Below, piece by piece: positions 38,281-47,647 of a stretch of 64,000 nt of DNA. A program made the translations under genes and the position numbers. The stretch's first letter is position 1, and each line of letters begins with the position of its first letter. A model generated the notes under the pieces. The model did no database searches. It was not told where the DNA came from and saw nothing but the letters and a program-made list of their open reading frames with translations. The DNA lies in assembly GCF_002906655.1 (NCBI RefSeq), contig NZ_CP025794.1:1488001-1552000 (forward strand), in the 5' to 3' direction. Source of the stretch: Vibrio hyugaensis. Its GTDB lineage: Bacteria > Pseudomonadota > Gammaproteobacteria > Enterobacterales > Vibrionaceae.

Positions 38281-38553
38281 TTAATTACTATAAACTCGTC
38301 CGACTTTATAACGTCGCATCCTTGATGATTCCTCATGCATTAACTTGGTCATTCTTTTTTTCTTTAGAAACCAGGAGCACAGTTGGGCTGGCCCCCAAAC
38401 CGGTATGAGAGGGAGTAAAATAAAAAGAATAGAAACTCGCCAAGCTGTGGAATCACTAACCGACACATAAGGAACTCGGAGCTTGAATGGCCGATTAGCT
38501 AACTCCTTATAATGTTGGTACATATCTTCTGGGTGTGGACGTCGTCTTCTCAT
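38281..38553 (-). CDS. Small membrane protein in McrBC cluster
   Basis: A 90-residue protein with a basic start (MRRRRPHPEDMYQHYKEL), one clear hydrophobic segment (about 41-62, VSILFILLPLIPVWGPAQL) and a basic tail (KKKRMTKLMHEESSRMRRY). The ribosome site AGAGGTGA lies three to four bases before the ATG, which supports a real gene. It sits 26 bases after mcrC and 11 before the 433-residue gene. Unknown family; possible membrane effector or anchor in the defence cluster. Confidence 0.65.
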   Translation of the reverse strand: MRRRRPHPEDMYQHYKELANRPFKLRVPYVSVSDSTAWRVSILFILLPLIPVWGPAQLCSWFLKKKRMTKLMHEESSRMRRYKVGRVYSN

Positions 38554-38579
38554 TACTCACCTCTTCCTATTACTAATAG

Positions 38580-39920
38580 CTATTTGCTACGAAGCAGTTC
38601 CAACTCGTCAGGAACAACAAACTTTGCTTCTCCTGGTCTTCCAATCACAAAAGGAACAACCCACAGTTTATGCTGTTCCCCAAGGTCAAAAGAATGAGGA
38701 AGAGGTTGATCGAAGTTATCTTGCGAAGGATACACCAACACAACGTCACCTCTTTCTCCGGGCAAATACTTCTTGGCGTAAGCAAATAACTGATAAACAT
38801 CAGACTGCGAGACGTTGGCATTGGTGAGAGATACATCCAAGAGTTTCCACTTCGTATCCAATACCATCCGGTTCTGCTTACCTTCAGTAATAAGTAAGTC
38901 AGGACGTAGGCTAAATTTGTTCATCCCGTCATAACTCGCAAGGAACCGACCTTTAGCTTGAGTAATGACATCTAGCAAAGGGTGGCTTGAGGTAAGCTTT
39001 GACTTTAAATGCTTTGCTACATAATCTTCGAAGACTTTCTCCATAGGAAATAAGAGCGAAGCTGCATGGTTACTACCTTTCATAGTTTGTGGCGAGAACC
39101 CCTCAAGGATCAGCTTGCACCAATCTAATGAGGCTTGGTAATAGATCATTCCCCGATTAAGGTTTAATTTGGCGAAGTCCAGCTTGTGATCATAGCTCTC
39201 TGGTACCTCGTGAAATACAAACTCTAGTTCTTGCAGAAGCTTTTGGTTATTGGCACTTCGACTGAGACTTTTAGCTTTCTTTAGCGCAGCGTGAATAAGT
39301 CGGTTTGCAGGGCGGTCTAGCTGAAACTCATCATACTCACAGTAAAAATGATGCTTATTTACTGCGTTATGCCTTAGTTGCTTACCAATGTTGAGCTTCC
39401 CTTTCAGATAACTTAAATTATCCTCCCTTCGAATATAATCACTACGAAGCCCCCGTTTAACCAAGTCATTTACAGACTGTAGAAACTGACTAATAAACAC
39501 CTCTAGCAGTGGCATTTTTTGCTTATCAATATTAGCGTTTGAGGTCTGTACATGCGCAAAGCCTTTCAAGCTCTTCAACATGATAAGCAATGACTGACGA
39601 GCTTTTTCATGCGCGTTTAAGCGCCCATCACCATCCTCCTTAAAGCTCTTACCAAGTTTTGGTAACACTTCTATTTGAGTCCTATCTGGAGTAAAAATTA
39701 CCCCAGCGTAATTTTGAACTTGAAGAACCTCTAACCCACAGCGGCGACGCAGTTGTAAAAGGTTGCGCTCACTCTCTTCACTTAGACAAAGCTGCTTGAG
39801 ATATTGATAAGCTCTGTCAGCTACAACGTGGATGCTTGAAGGTACGCGCTTACCTCCAAGCTCTCTCTCACCAACCAAACAATCGTATTCAAAAAGGATA
39901 ATCTCGTTCTTAGCTTTCAC
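38580..39920 (-). CDS. mcrC: McrC-family restriction nuclease subunit
   Basis: A 446-residue McrC protein, the nuclease and GTPase-stimulating subunit of the McrBC system that cuts DNA with methylated cytosine. The PD-(D/E)xK site is visible: RPDLLI (D341), then VLDTKWK (D355, K357). The N-terminal part with VQNYAGVIFTPDRTQIEVLPKLG is the usual McrC N-domain. It begins five bases after the mcrB stop. Confidence 0.93.
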   Translation of the reverse strand: MKAKNEIILFEYDCLVGERELGGKRVPSSIHVVADRAYQYLKQLCLSEESERNLLQLRRRCGLEVLQVQNYAGVIFTPDRTQIEVLPKLGKSFKEDGDGRLNAHEKARQSLLIMLKSLKGFAHVQTSNANIDKQKMPLLEVFISQFLQSVNDLVKRGLRSDYIRREDNLSYLKGKLNIGKQLRHNAVNKHHFYCEYDEFQLDRPANRLIHAALKKAKSLSRSANNQKLLQELEFVFHEVPESYDHKLDFAKLNLNRGMIYYQASLDWCKLILEGFSPQTMKGSNHAASLLFPMEKVFEDYVAKHLKSKLTSSHPLLDVITQAKGRFLASYDGMNKFSLRPDLLITEGKQNRMVLDTKWKLLDVSLTNANVSQSDVYQLFAYAKKYLPGERGDVVLVYPSQDNFDQPLPHSFDLGEQHKLWVVPFVIGRPGEAKFVVPDELELLRSK

Positions 39921-39925
39921 GGTGA

Positions 39926-41935
39926 CTACTCTTTGTTGTTTGAATACATACCAACATAAGCCTCAGGTTCATCCCATACAGAGCCCTTCTCAAAAGGTCT
40001 AAGGGCATAAGTGACTTTCATATCATCGTATAGGTCTAAGTCATGCTCAGAGCCGAACAAGCTGGCGTACGATTGCTCTATCTTCCTTAGGAAATGAAGA
40101 TTCTTCTGCTCATTTCCTTTCAAACTATCCCCCAACACTAGGCGGATCTTATTCCAATCTTCGAAAAAGTACTCTTCAAGAAGAGGGATTATCTTATTCT
40201 TAAATGCATCTCGAAGAGCTACAAAAGCTTCATCGTTTTTGCCTTGCTTTACCAAGTCATATGCAGGGAACAAGAACGCATGGCCAAGCATGTGTTCACG
40301 ATCATAGAGAACTTCAATACGGGAATTCAGGGCGCTGAGCATGCTCTCGAAATTAATGCTACACCCACCTTGAACAAGCTGGTGGTCACGGAACAAGCTT
40401 GGTTTTGGCATCATTTCTTTAAAATCAAAGCGACGACGTAAAGCAGTGTCCATCATTGCCAGAGAGCGGTCTGCAGTATTCATTGTACCGATGATGTATA
40501 GATTATCTGGCACTGAGAAAGTATCACCAGAATAAGGTAAGGTGACTTCTAGCGGCTCCTGTGCACCTTTGCGCTTAGAAGGTTCAATCAAAGTAATCAG
40601 TTCACCAAAAATTTTTGAGATATTACCTCGATTGATCTCATCGATAACTAACACATAGTTTTGGCGTTTTATCGCAGGCTGTTGCTCGATATCCACTAGC
40701 CCCTTTAAGTAACGAACCAGTGGGTTATAGTAAACACCAAGACCTGTTGAGTATTCCCTTGAGCCTTCAAAGATCTGCTTTAGCGTATTGATGCTAAGAG
40801 TGTGATCTTTCTTACCGTTACTTTTCTCAAAGAAAATGCGCTTTTCATTGAAATCAACAACATGAAAAGAGGTTTGTGACATGTTAATTTCAAGACTGTC
40901 TACTTCTGCTAGCTTTGCTGCGAAAGCTTGCCAACATACCTCAAAGTTGTGGCCTTGTGATGCTGCTTTTTCAGTACTGTGTTTTTCTGCTTCCTTGCAG
41001 ATTTCCCGGAACACCCCTTTCTCGACGTCATAAGAGATATCACCACCCTCAGAATTTGCTTTTAACCCTTCAACAAACTCTTCATAGCCATAGCTTTGAT
41101 GAAAAGTAACAAAGCGAATTTGACCAGTTCTTGTGAGCTCTTTGTATTTTTCCACCAACTTTGTTCGCTGTTCTTCTGATGCGCCACCAGCTTGTTCGCT
41201 AATATTAAGGTTGGCGTAAAACCCTGGTTCTGCAGCTTGAACCGCCGCTTCAATAGTGTGGTAGGTTTTGCCTGTCCCTGGTGGTCCATACAAAATTTGG
41301 TTAAGCGGAGAATTGATTTTGTGATTACTAAATTCCTGGCTCATTTGGCTTTCCTTCTCACTAGCATGCTTAACTCTCAGTTCATCCAAAGTCATCGAGT
41401 AGTATGGTTGGAGGATGCTCTCTTCGAATAGGTTTAAGTCTTGTTTTTGCTGATATACCTTTGCAAGAGTACTGTTGTAGTTTGGTGCCCAACCTTTACT
41501 TGGACCGGAGTACTTTTGTAACTCAGGCAAAGAGCGGACTAACTCATACTTTCGAAACGCCCAACCACTATCTAAAGGAGATTCATCATCGAACAAAGCC
41601 TCTCCACTGACTCGAACCAAGGCCTTTAAATAACCGCTGCGAGAAAGGCTTACGATATCACCAACTTTGACTTCCTTGATAAACCGACTGCCCTGGCTTT
41701 TAGCCGTTTCGCTATGTACAGCTAGGTAGTTATTTTCGTCTAGCCACTGAGATACGCTTTCAGATATTTCGTTGAAGCCATGGGAAACTTTCCAAATACT
41801 AGGGATAGCTTGTAGTGGGTCTTTGTTGACCAGTTTATATCCATGCTTTTCAAAAAACCTCTCAGCGTCAGAGGTGTGACACTTACTGTGGTGAACATCA
41901 AAAACCACACTGTAGAGTCTTTTTGCTGGATACAA
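39926..41935 (-). CDS. mcrB: McrB-family GTPase, 5' end probably frameshifted
   Basis: A 669-residue frame from a TTG codon. It has an N-terminal DNA-reading part, with a PUA/EVE-like segment (VGDIVSLSRSGYLKALVRVS, 91-110), then the AAA+ motor: Walker A GPPGTGKT (217-224), Walker B VIDEINRGNISKIFGEL and the McrB GTP signature MNTADRS. The TTG start looks wrong: upstream in the next frame an ATG at 42038 with AGAGG six bases before it starts MDVSKRSIEDAVAQLKQDSYY, and removing one A from the A-run at 41970-41974 joins it to FHHFVEIEGNLYPAKRL. The intact gene would therefore start at 42038. Confidence 0.88.
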   Translation of the reverse strand: MYPAKRLYSVVFDVHHSKCHTSDAERFFEKHGYKLVNKDPLQAIPSIWKVSHGFNEISESVSQWLDENNYLAVHSETAKSQGSRFIKEVKVGDIVSLSRSGYLKALVRVSGEALFDDESPLDSGWAFRKYELVRSLPELQKYSGPSKGWAPNYNSTLAKVYQQKQDLNLFEESILQPYYSMTLDELRVKHASEKESQMSQEFSNHKINSPLNQILYGPPGTGKTYHTIEAAVQAAEPGFYANLNISEQAGGASEEQRTKLVEKYKELTRTGQIRFVTFHQSYGYEEFVEGLKANSEGGDISYDVEKGVFREICKEAEKHSTEKAASQGHNFEVCWQAFAAKLAEVDSLEINMSQTSFHVVDFNEKRIFFEKSNGKKDHTLSINTLKQIFEGSREYSTGLGVYYNPLVRYLKGLVDIEQQPAIKRQNYVLVIDEINRGNISKIFGELITLIEPSKRKGAQEPLEVTLPYSGDTFSVPDNLYIIGTMNTADRSLAMMDTALRRRFDFKEMMPKPSLFRDHQLVQGGCSINFESMLSALNSRIEVLYDREHMLGHAFLFPAYDLVKQGKNDEAFVALRDAFKNKIIPLLEEYFFEDWNKIRLVLGDSLKGNEQKNLHFLRKIEQSYASLFGSEHDLDLYDDMKVTYALRPFEKGSVWDEPEAYVGMYSNNKE

Positions 41936-42132
41936 ATTGCCCTCAATTTCAACAAAGTGATGAAAGTCCTTTTTCGTAATAACTATCTTGCTTCAACTGA
42001 GCTACTGCATCCTCAATTGATCGCTTTGAAACGTCCATACCTAGCCTCTTTCCTTACTATTTTTCTTGCTTTGTCCTGTCCTAACAGGCTCTGATAAAAA
42101 CAACTGTAGTTTTGATTGAACGATTAGTGCCT

Positions 42133-43902
42133 TTAAAGCTCTTGTCCGCCTGCACTTTCAAAAAAGGCATAAGTTTCATCAAATAGCGACTCTTGAGGGA
42201 AGAATAAAATCACTCCATCTCTACCCCTAGTCATCAAAACGCGATAACTATTAAGCTTTATTTGATAGGGATCTCTTACATTTCGCTTCGATTTGTGAAG
42301 TTGCCATCCTTTCCCATCAAAAAGAAAATCATCAGCCCAAACAAGAATCGGCATATCAAGCTCTAAACCTTGGCACTTAAATTCATCAATGGTCCGCTCA
42401 AATCGACAACACGATTTTGGAGCACTCACATCATCATGAAACCATGGACCAACAGATTCTTCAGTGTACTTAGTATTACTGGAAGAACTTAGTAACCCAT
42501 ACTTCTTGGCAGTGCCTTGGTACCTAGTTCGGCAATACCTTTTAGCTTTTTCCAAATCTCTCGTCACATAGATATTGAATCCATTTTTAATAGCCTGCTT
42601 TGCTAAATCATCATCGGACTGCCCTCTTAATACTCCATCAACCCAGTTAGGGTATAAATTTGCACTGTGAGAACGTAAAGATTGATCAAGATTAAGCAAT
42701 GGGTTCATTCTAACTCTCTCACTGCTTAAGAAATTAAAATGATGCTTCAGCGTTGGCGGGCAAAAGATTAACCAAGGTTTACAGCTCTCTTTGAGTGCAT
42801 CACACCATAAAGAGATACCAACTTCTTCACCGGTATGTATTTCTTGTCCTTCCCCTATCAGGGCAACATAGTGACAAGGTTTAGGGTCTTTATCGGCAAT
42901 ATGAATAATGCAAGAAGGCTCAGACATCTGGTAATTTTTGTTTTTCTGTTCATCCCACATCCTCTGAGCTTCATCAAAAACAATCAAATTCGTGTGGGGC
43001 TTACTACCTTGTTTCATATATTGGCGTTTGAAGTCCTTTAAGGCGCGAACAAACGTTTTATTTTTTAGAGCGTGCTGCAATACATCGACTAAAGGGCCGT
43101 TCCCAGATAGAAACTGGCCTGTTTTGTTTCGATGAACAAACTCAAGGCCTAGTAATGTCTTACCAGCACCAGGAACACCAGTTACCAGGGTTAGTACATT
43201 GGCTTTATTTCGATTCCCCGCGCCTTCGACCCACTCAGTAACCTTGTCTAGCTCATTCAGCGCGTCATATATTCCTGCACTTTTGGCACTTTTCAGCTCG
43301 TCTATTGGGTTGTCATTAAATATTTCGACCGCCGCATCAACTAGGTTTGGTAACGGTACATACGCGGATTCAAGCCATGATTTCAATTCAGTACAGGTTG
43401 GAGCCCCGGTTAGATGCTTATCTAAGAAAGCTCTCAACTTATCGCTAGATAGAATAGAAATATCGCTTTCGATTTCAGCTAGCTTACTGGTGGATTGAGT
43501 TAAAACCAAACCGGCAATCACATCTAACTTTGCACTTTCATGATGATAATTACAGATATCTCGATAGTAACCACACAACTGATCATAATCGGCCCGTTGG
43601 TAACCATCTTTCATTTTAAATTCTAAAATGAACAGCTTGTTCTCGATAAGCAACAGGACATCTGGCCGACGCCCTCCTTCCATAGGCAGGACATATTCAA
43701 AGATTATATAACCGTCAGAAAGAGTACACTTGGACAGCTCTACTTGAAGGTGTTTAAAGCAATCGGCCCAAGCTCGCTTTTGAAGATCTCCAAGCTCTAA
43801 ACCTGGGAAATTACTCTCAAACTCAGAGCTCATTTGAGTTAACCATTGCTCTTCTTGCACTTGAAGAAAGGCACCAATCTTATCGGCATAACAATGTGTC
43901 AT
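42133..43902 (-). CDS. PD-(D/E)xK nuclease fused to DUF2075 helicase
   Basis: A 589-residue two-part protein. Residues 75-100 hold a restriction-nuclease-like site, RRPDVLLL (D81) and FILEFK (E94, K96). The second part is a superfamily 1-like ATPase of the DUF2075 family with GVPGAGKT (242-249), VFDEAQRMW (309-316) and a late arginine motif (VLMTRGRDGVI). Such proteins are often found with type I restriction genes. It begins 12 bases after the NUDIX gene, in one transcription unit. Confidence 0.88.
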   Translation of the reverse strand: MTHCYADKIGAFLQVQEEQWLTQMSSEFESNFPGLELGDLQKRAWADCFKHLQVELSKCTLSDGYIIFEYVLPMEGGRRPDVLLLIENKLFILEFKMKDGYQRADYDQLCGYYRDICNYHHESAKLDVIAGLVLTQSTSKLAEIESDISILSSDKLRAFLDKHLTGAPTCTELKSWLESAYVPLPNLVDAAVEIFNDNPIDELKSAKSAGIYDALNELDKVTEWVEGAGNRNKANVLTLVTGVPGAGKTLLGLEFVHRNKTGQFLSGNGPLVDVLQHALKNKTFVRALKDFKRQYMKQGSKPHTNLIVFDEAQRMWDEQKNKNYQMSEPSCIIHIADKDPKPCHYVALIGEGQEIHTGEEVGISLWCDALKESCKPWLIFCPPTLKHHFNFLSSERVRMNPLLNLDQSLRSHSANLYPNWVDGVLRGQSDDDLAKQAIKNGFNIYVTRDLEKAKRYCRTRYQGTAKKYGLLSSSSNTKYTEESVGPWFHDDVSAPKSCCRFERTIDEFKCQGLELDMPILVWADDFLFDGKGWQLHKSKRNVRDPYQIKLNSYRVLMTRGRDGVILFFPQESLFDETYAFFESAGGQEL

Positions 43903-43914
43903 TGAAGTGCCCTC

Positions 43915-44310
43915 TCAGTTTCTAAGAAGCTTTTCAACGATAGGAACATCAGCTTCAGCCCAATCTAGAGAAGGCAGTTCTTCGCGATTTAACCACTGAG
44001 CATCAATGTGTTCAGTAAGTACAATCTTTCTATTCTCTACCGGGCATAGATACGCGTGCATAGTGATGTGAAAATCAGGGTAAGTATGCTCAACCGTCAT
44101 AAAATAATCGACATGCTCAACACTTAAATGCAGTTCTTCCTTCAACTCCCTTTTTATCGCACATTCACGAGACTCACCTACCTCGACCTTACCTCCTGGG
44201 AACTCAAACTTTTCATGAATATAAGCCAGTTTCGAGGGGCCACGTTGAACACATAAAGTTATACCTTCATGTTGAATAACGGCTGCCACTACTTCAATCT
44301 TTTTAGCCAA
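43915..44310 (-). CDS. NUDIX hydrolase (MutT-like)
   Basis: A 131-residue NUDIX pyrophosphatase. The NUDIX box runs GGKVEVGESRECAIKRELKE (39-58) with EEL following, and fits GX5EX7REUXEEXGU. The N-terminal VAAVIQHEGITLCVQR resembles 8-oxo-dGTPase MutT. It is 12 bases after hsdR and 12 before the nuclease-helicase gene. A housekeeping mutT should exist elsewhere, so this copy probably serves the defence cluster, for instance by acting on a nucleotide signal or damaged dNTP; inference. Confidence 0.9.
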   Translation of the reverse strand: MAKKIEVVAAVIQHEGITLCVQRGPSKLAYIHEKFEFPGGKVEVGESRECAIKRELKEELHLSVEHVDYFMTVEHTYPDFHITMHAYLCPVENRKIVLTEHIDAQWLNREELPSLDWAEADVPIVEKLLRN

Positions 44311-44322
44311 ACGGACTTCCTT

Positions 44323-47300
44323 TTAACTATTCTTCTTATAATTCTCAGCCTGCTCTAGCACGCCTTTATAAACATCATCATTTGCGATTGGCGGGAAGCC
44401 GAACCTGTGCAGAAGCAGAATCAGGTCTACCTTAAGCTTGGCTTTGATATCATCCCGCCCCGCCCAATCTGGGTACTGGGCAACGTCATCGACAATCACT
44501 TTCATCTCTTTGGCAAGCTCTAGCATCTTGTCGTCTTCGTATTCAAATTCATACTTGGTGCGCATGTGCTCCAAGATATCGAGGAAAGCTTTCTCTTCCA
44601 TGTCGATGCCAAGGTCTACGAACGAGGAGAGTTCAGTCACCATCTCGCTCATTAGAGAAGTCATCTCTTTGATGATCCCTTCAAACATCTCATCCACGAA
44701 TGGCTCGAACTCCTCACCTCGTAGTTCGTTACCTTCACGGCGCTCGTTGTATTGGTCCACCAGCGATTGTAAGCGCTTGGAGAAGTCGACACCTTTGAGC
44801 TGGTTTACCTTTTTAAAGTCACTAATGGCTTTGCCTAGCAGCTTTTGGAGCAACTGGATTTTGGTATGAGGCAGTTTAAGCTTTAGAACACGTTCCATGT
44901 ACTCGTCATCGAAGATATCGATAGACTCAGCTTGCTCTTCACCGATAGTGAAAATTTCTTCTACGCCTTCAGCACGTAACGCTTCTGCCACTAATTCGCG
45001 AACATGCTTGTTCATTTGTGCCGTGTCTGGCGCATCACCTTTGGTCAGCTTGTAAATGATTGACCGAACAGCAATGTAGAAATGAATCAAGTCACGTTCT
45101 TGCTTAGAAAGCGACTCGCTACCACAACATACGTCATAAGCCGCCTTTAAACGCTTCACTAAGCCCATGAAGCGGTGTTCACTCTTCTTGTTCACCAAGA
45201 CAAACTCTGCGGCAAGATTTAAGCACTCAAGCTGCAATCTAGGTTCGCCACTAAAGTATCCGGAACGGTCAAAGTTATGGAACATCTTACCCAGTAGGTC
45301 GATGTGATTCTTAACCTCCACTACCGAGAGTTGCACATCCTCAAAGTTGCTTTCATCGGCCTTTGAGTACATCGCAAGTGCTTGGTTCATTCGAGACTTG
45401 ATGCCGATATAGTCAACGACCAAACCTTTGTCTTTGCCTTCAAACTTACGATTTACACGTGAGATAGTTTGAATCAAGTTGTGCTTTTGTAGTGGTTTAT
45501 CGATATAGATGGTGTCGAGCTCTGGTACATCAAACCCCGTTAGCCACATATCCACGACTATCGCGATCTTAAAGTTAGATTTCGGAGTTTTAAACTGAGC
45601 ATCTAGTGACTTGCGGTAATCTTTGGTTCCGAGTAACTTGTAAAGCTCATCTTCATCGTTACTGCCACGAGTCATCACCATTTGTACCATTGCCAAAGGC
45701 AGGGTCTCTTTAGCTTCTTGCTCAGTTAAGGTTTCACCCTCTAGGCATTTTTTAACTTCGAACCACTCAGGGCGAAGTCGCTTCACTTGTTTGTAAAAGT
45801 CGTAGGCAATTTCACGGCTGGCACACACAAACATTGCCTTACCTTTTACTGTCGACCCCTCCGCGACACGCTCTTCATAATGGGCAACAAAGTCTTTGGC
45901 TAATGCTTCCAAGCGGTCTTCATCACCTAAGATGGCATTCATGTTGGCAGAGGCTTTTTTGCTCTCTTCAATCTGATGCTCACTAGCGCCTGCCTCAGCA
46001 CATTTCTCATAGTACTTCTCGACTTCTTGCAGCTTACTGTTATCGAGAATAACCTTTGCCGCTCTGCCCTCGTACACAATGCGTACCGTGATTTCATCAT
46101 TCACAGACTCCGCCATTGTGTAGCTGTCTACAGGGTTACCGAACACATCTAACGTGGCATCAATTGGCGTACCTGTGAAGCCGACATACGTTGCACTAGG
46201 CAATGAGTCATGAAGATACTTAGCAAAGCCGTAGCTCTCTTTTACATCAACAGCGACACCATCTTTGTATTGCAGTGTGACCTTTTTATCGAGATTGACT
46301 TGAGAGCGGTGCGCCTCATCCGAGATACAAATAATGTTGGTACGGTTAGAAAGTACTTCTATATCTTCAGTGAACTTGTGGATGGTAGTGAGGAACACAC
46401 CACCACTTTTTATTCCTTGGAGTTTGTCACGAAGGTCTTGTCGGCTCGTGACAGAAACCACCATCTCGTCACCGATATAATCACTGGCATTGCAGAACTG
46501 TTCAGAGAGCTGAGCATCTAGGTCGGTACGGTCAGTAATAAGAACAAGGGTTGGGCTTTCAAAATCAACGCTCTTCATTAACAAGCGAGACAAAAACTGC
46601 ATGGTGTAGCTCTTACCACAACCTGTCGCCCCAAAATAAGTACCACCTTTACCGCTACCCCATGGCTTACGCTCTTTGTCGATGTTGTAATAAAGCTTAC
46701 GAGCGGCGTAGTACTGAGGATAACGACAACACACTTTCACTTCTTTCTTCGAGGTATCAGGGAAGAAGATGAAGTTTTTCAACACGTCTAACAATCGAGT
46801 TTTATCAAACAGACCCGATATCATGGTATAGAGCGAATTGATGCCTTGTTTCTCAGTGGACTCGTTGCCAGTCACCTTGCGCCAAGCGTAGTAGAAGTCA
46901 TAAGGGGCAAAGGCGTTACCCATTTTGTTGTTTACGCCATCGCTAATAATCGTCAGGGCGTTAAACACAAACAATTTAGGAATAGCACGCTTATAGCGGA
47001 TGTGGATTTGTTCCCACGCATCATAGATGGTCGCTTGCTCTTCACGTACAGCGCTTTTGAATTCAAACAGGACTAGCGGTAAACCGTTAATGTAGAGAAT
47101 GCCATCAGGGATACGTTCTTCATCACCATTTTCAATCTTCAATTGATTTACGACTTTGTAGATGTTTTGGTCTACAGGTTCGAAGTAACTGAGCCGATCT
47201 TCTGCGACTTTTGGCTCAGCAGATTGTGCTTTGTCTTCCAGAAGAGGCACAAACATTAATCGCAGTGCTTGTGCCAAGTGTTTGGTGTCTATCAGCTCAA

Positions 47301-47619
47301 CATAGAGGTCTTTCTTGGAGCGGTCTTCACGCTTAAGTAGAAAACCATTAGCAAGCCAATCACAAAACGTCTTGTTGCTTTCGTATAAGTCACTAGCAGG
47401 TAGGCGATTAAGCTGGTGGACGATTTGGTCAATCTCACCTTCGGTAATGTCGTCCGCTTGATATTGCTTGGTAAGGTAAGTGCGTAAGTCATCAAGAAGC
47501 AGCACCTGTTCTGTATCTTCACGGGCTATTTGCTCACCAACGACATGCGGATAACCTTGCTCGCCCAATAACTCAATGATGGCTTGTTCGAGTTTGGCTT
47601 CAGTAAATTTTAAGCTCAT
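44323..47619 (-). CDS. hsdR: Type I restriction endonuclease, R subunit
   Basis: A 1098-residue motor-nuclease. The nuclease site is in IPDGILYINGLPLVLFEFKSA-type sequence (P171-D172, E186-x-K188). The superfamily 2 motor has GATGCGKS (330-337), DEAH (434-437) and later the VDMWLTGFDVPELDTIY and QTISRVNR motifs. Length is normal. With HsdM and HsdS it forms the R2M2S complex. It is separated from hsdS by the SWIM gene, an unusual but known arrangement. Confidence 0.96.
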   Translation of the reverse strand: MSLKFTEAKLEQAIIELLGEQGYPHVVGEQIAREDTEQVLLLDDLRTYLTKQYQADDITEGEIDQIVHQLNRLPASDLYESNKTFCDWLANGFLLKREDRSKKDLYVELIDTKHLAQALRLMFVPLLEDKAQSAEPKVAEDRLSYFEPVDQNIYKVVNQLKIENGDEERIPDGILYINGLPLVLFEFKSAVREEQATIYDAWEQIHIRYKRAIPKLFVFNALTIISDGVNNKMGNAFAPYDFYYAWRKVTGNESTEKQGINSLYTMISGLFDKTRLLDVLKNFIFFPDTSKKEVKVCCRYPQYYAARKLYYNIDKERKPWGSGKGGTYFGATGCGKSYTMQFLSRLLMKSVDFESPTLVLITDRTDLDAQLSEQFCNASDYIGDEMVVSVTSRQDLRDKLQGIKSGGVFLTTIHKFTEDIEVLSNRTNIICISDEAHRSQVNLDKKVTLQYKDGVAVDVKESYGFAKYLHDSLPSATYVGFTGTPIDATLDVFGNPVDSYTMAESVNDEITVRIVYEGRAAKVILDNSKLQEVEKYYEKCAEAGASEHQIEESKKASANMNAILGDEDRLEALAKDFVAHYEERVAEGSTVKGKAMFVCASREIAYDFYKQVKRLRPEWFEVKKCLEGETLTEQEAKETLPLAMVQMVMTRGSNDEDELYKLLGTKDYRKSLDAQFKTPKSNFKIAIVVDMWLTGFDVPELDTIYIDKPLQKHNLIQTISRVNRKFEGKDKGLVVDYIGIKSRMNQALAMYSKADESNFEDVQLSVVEVKNHIDLLGKMFHNFDRSGYFSGEPRLQLECLNLAAEFVLVNKKSEHRFMGLVKRLKAAYDVCCGSESLSKQERDLIHFYIAVRSIIYKLTKGDAPDTAQMNKHVRELVAEALRAEGVEEIFTIGEEQAESIDIFDDEYMERVLKLKLPHTKIQLLQKLLGKAISDFKKVNQLKGVDFSKRLQSLVDQYNERREGNELRGEEFEPFVDEMFEGIIKEMTSLMSEMVTELSSFVDLGIDMEEKAFLDILEHMRTKYEFEYEDDKMLELAKEMKVIVDDVAQYPDWAGRDDIKAKLKVDLILLLHRFGFPPIANDDVYKGVLEQAENYKKNS

Positions 47620-47647
47620 GGTTTAAGGCGCTCCCTACATCAAAAGG

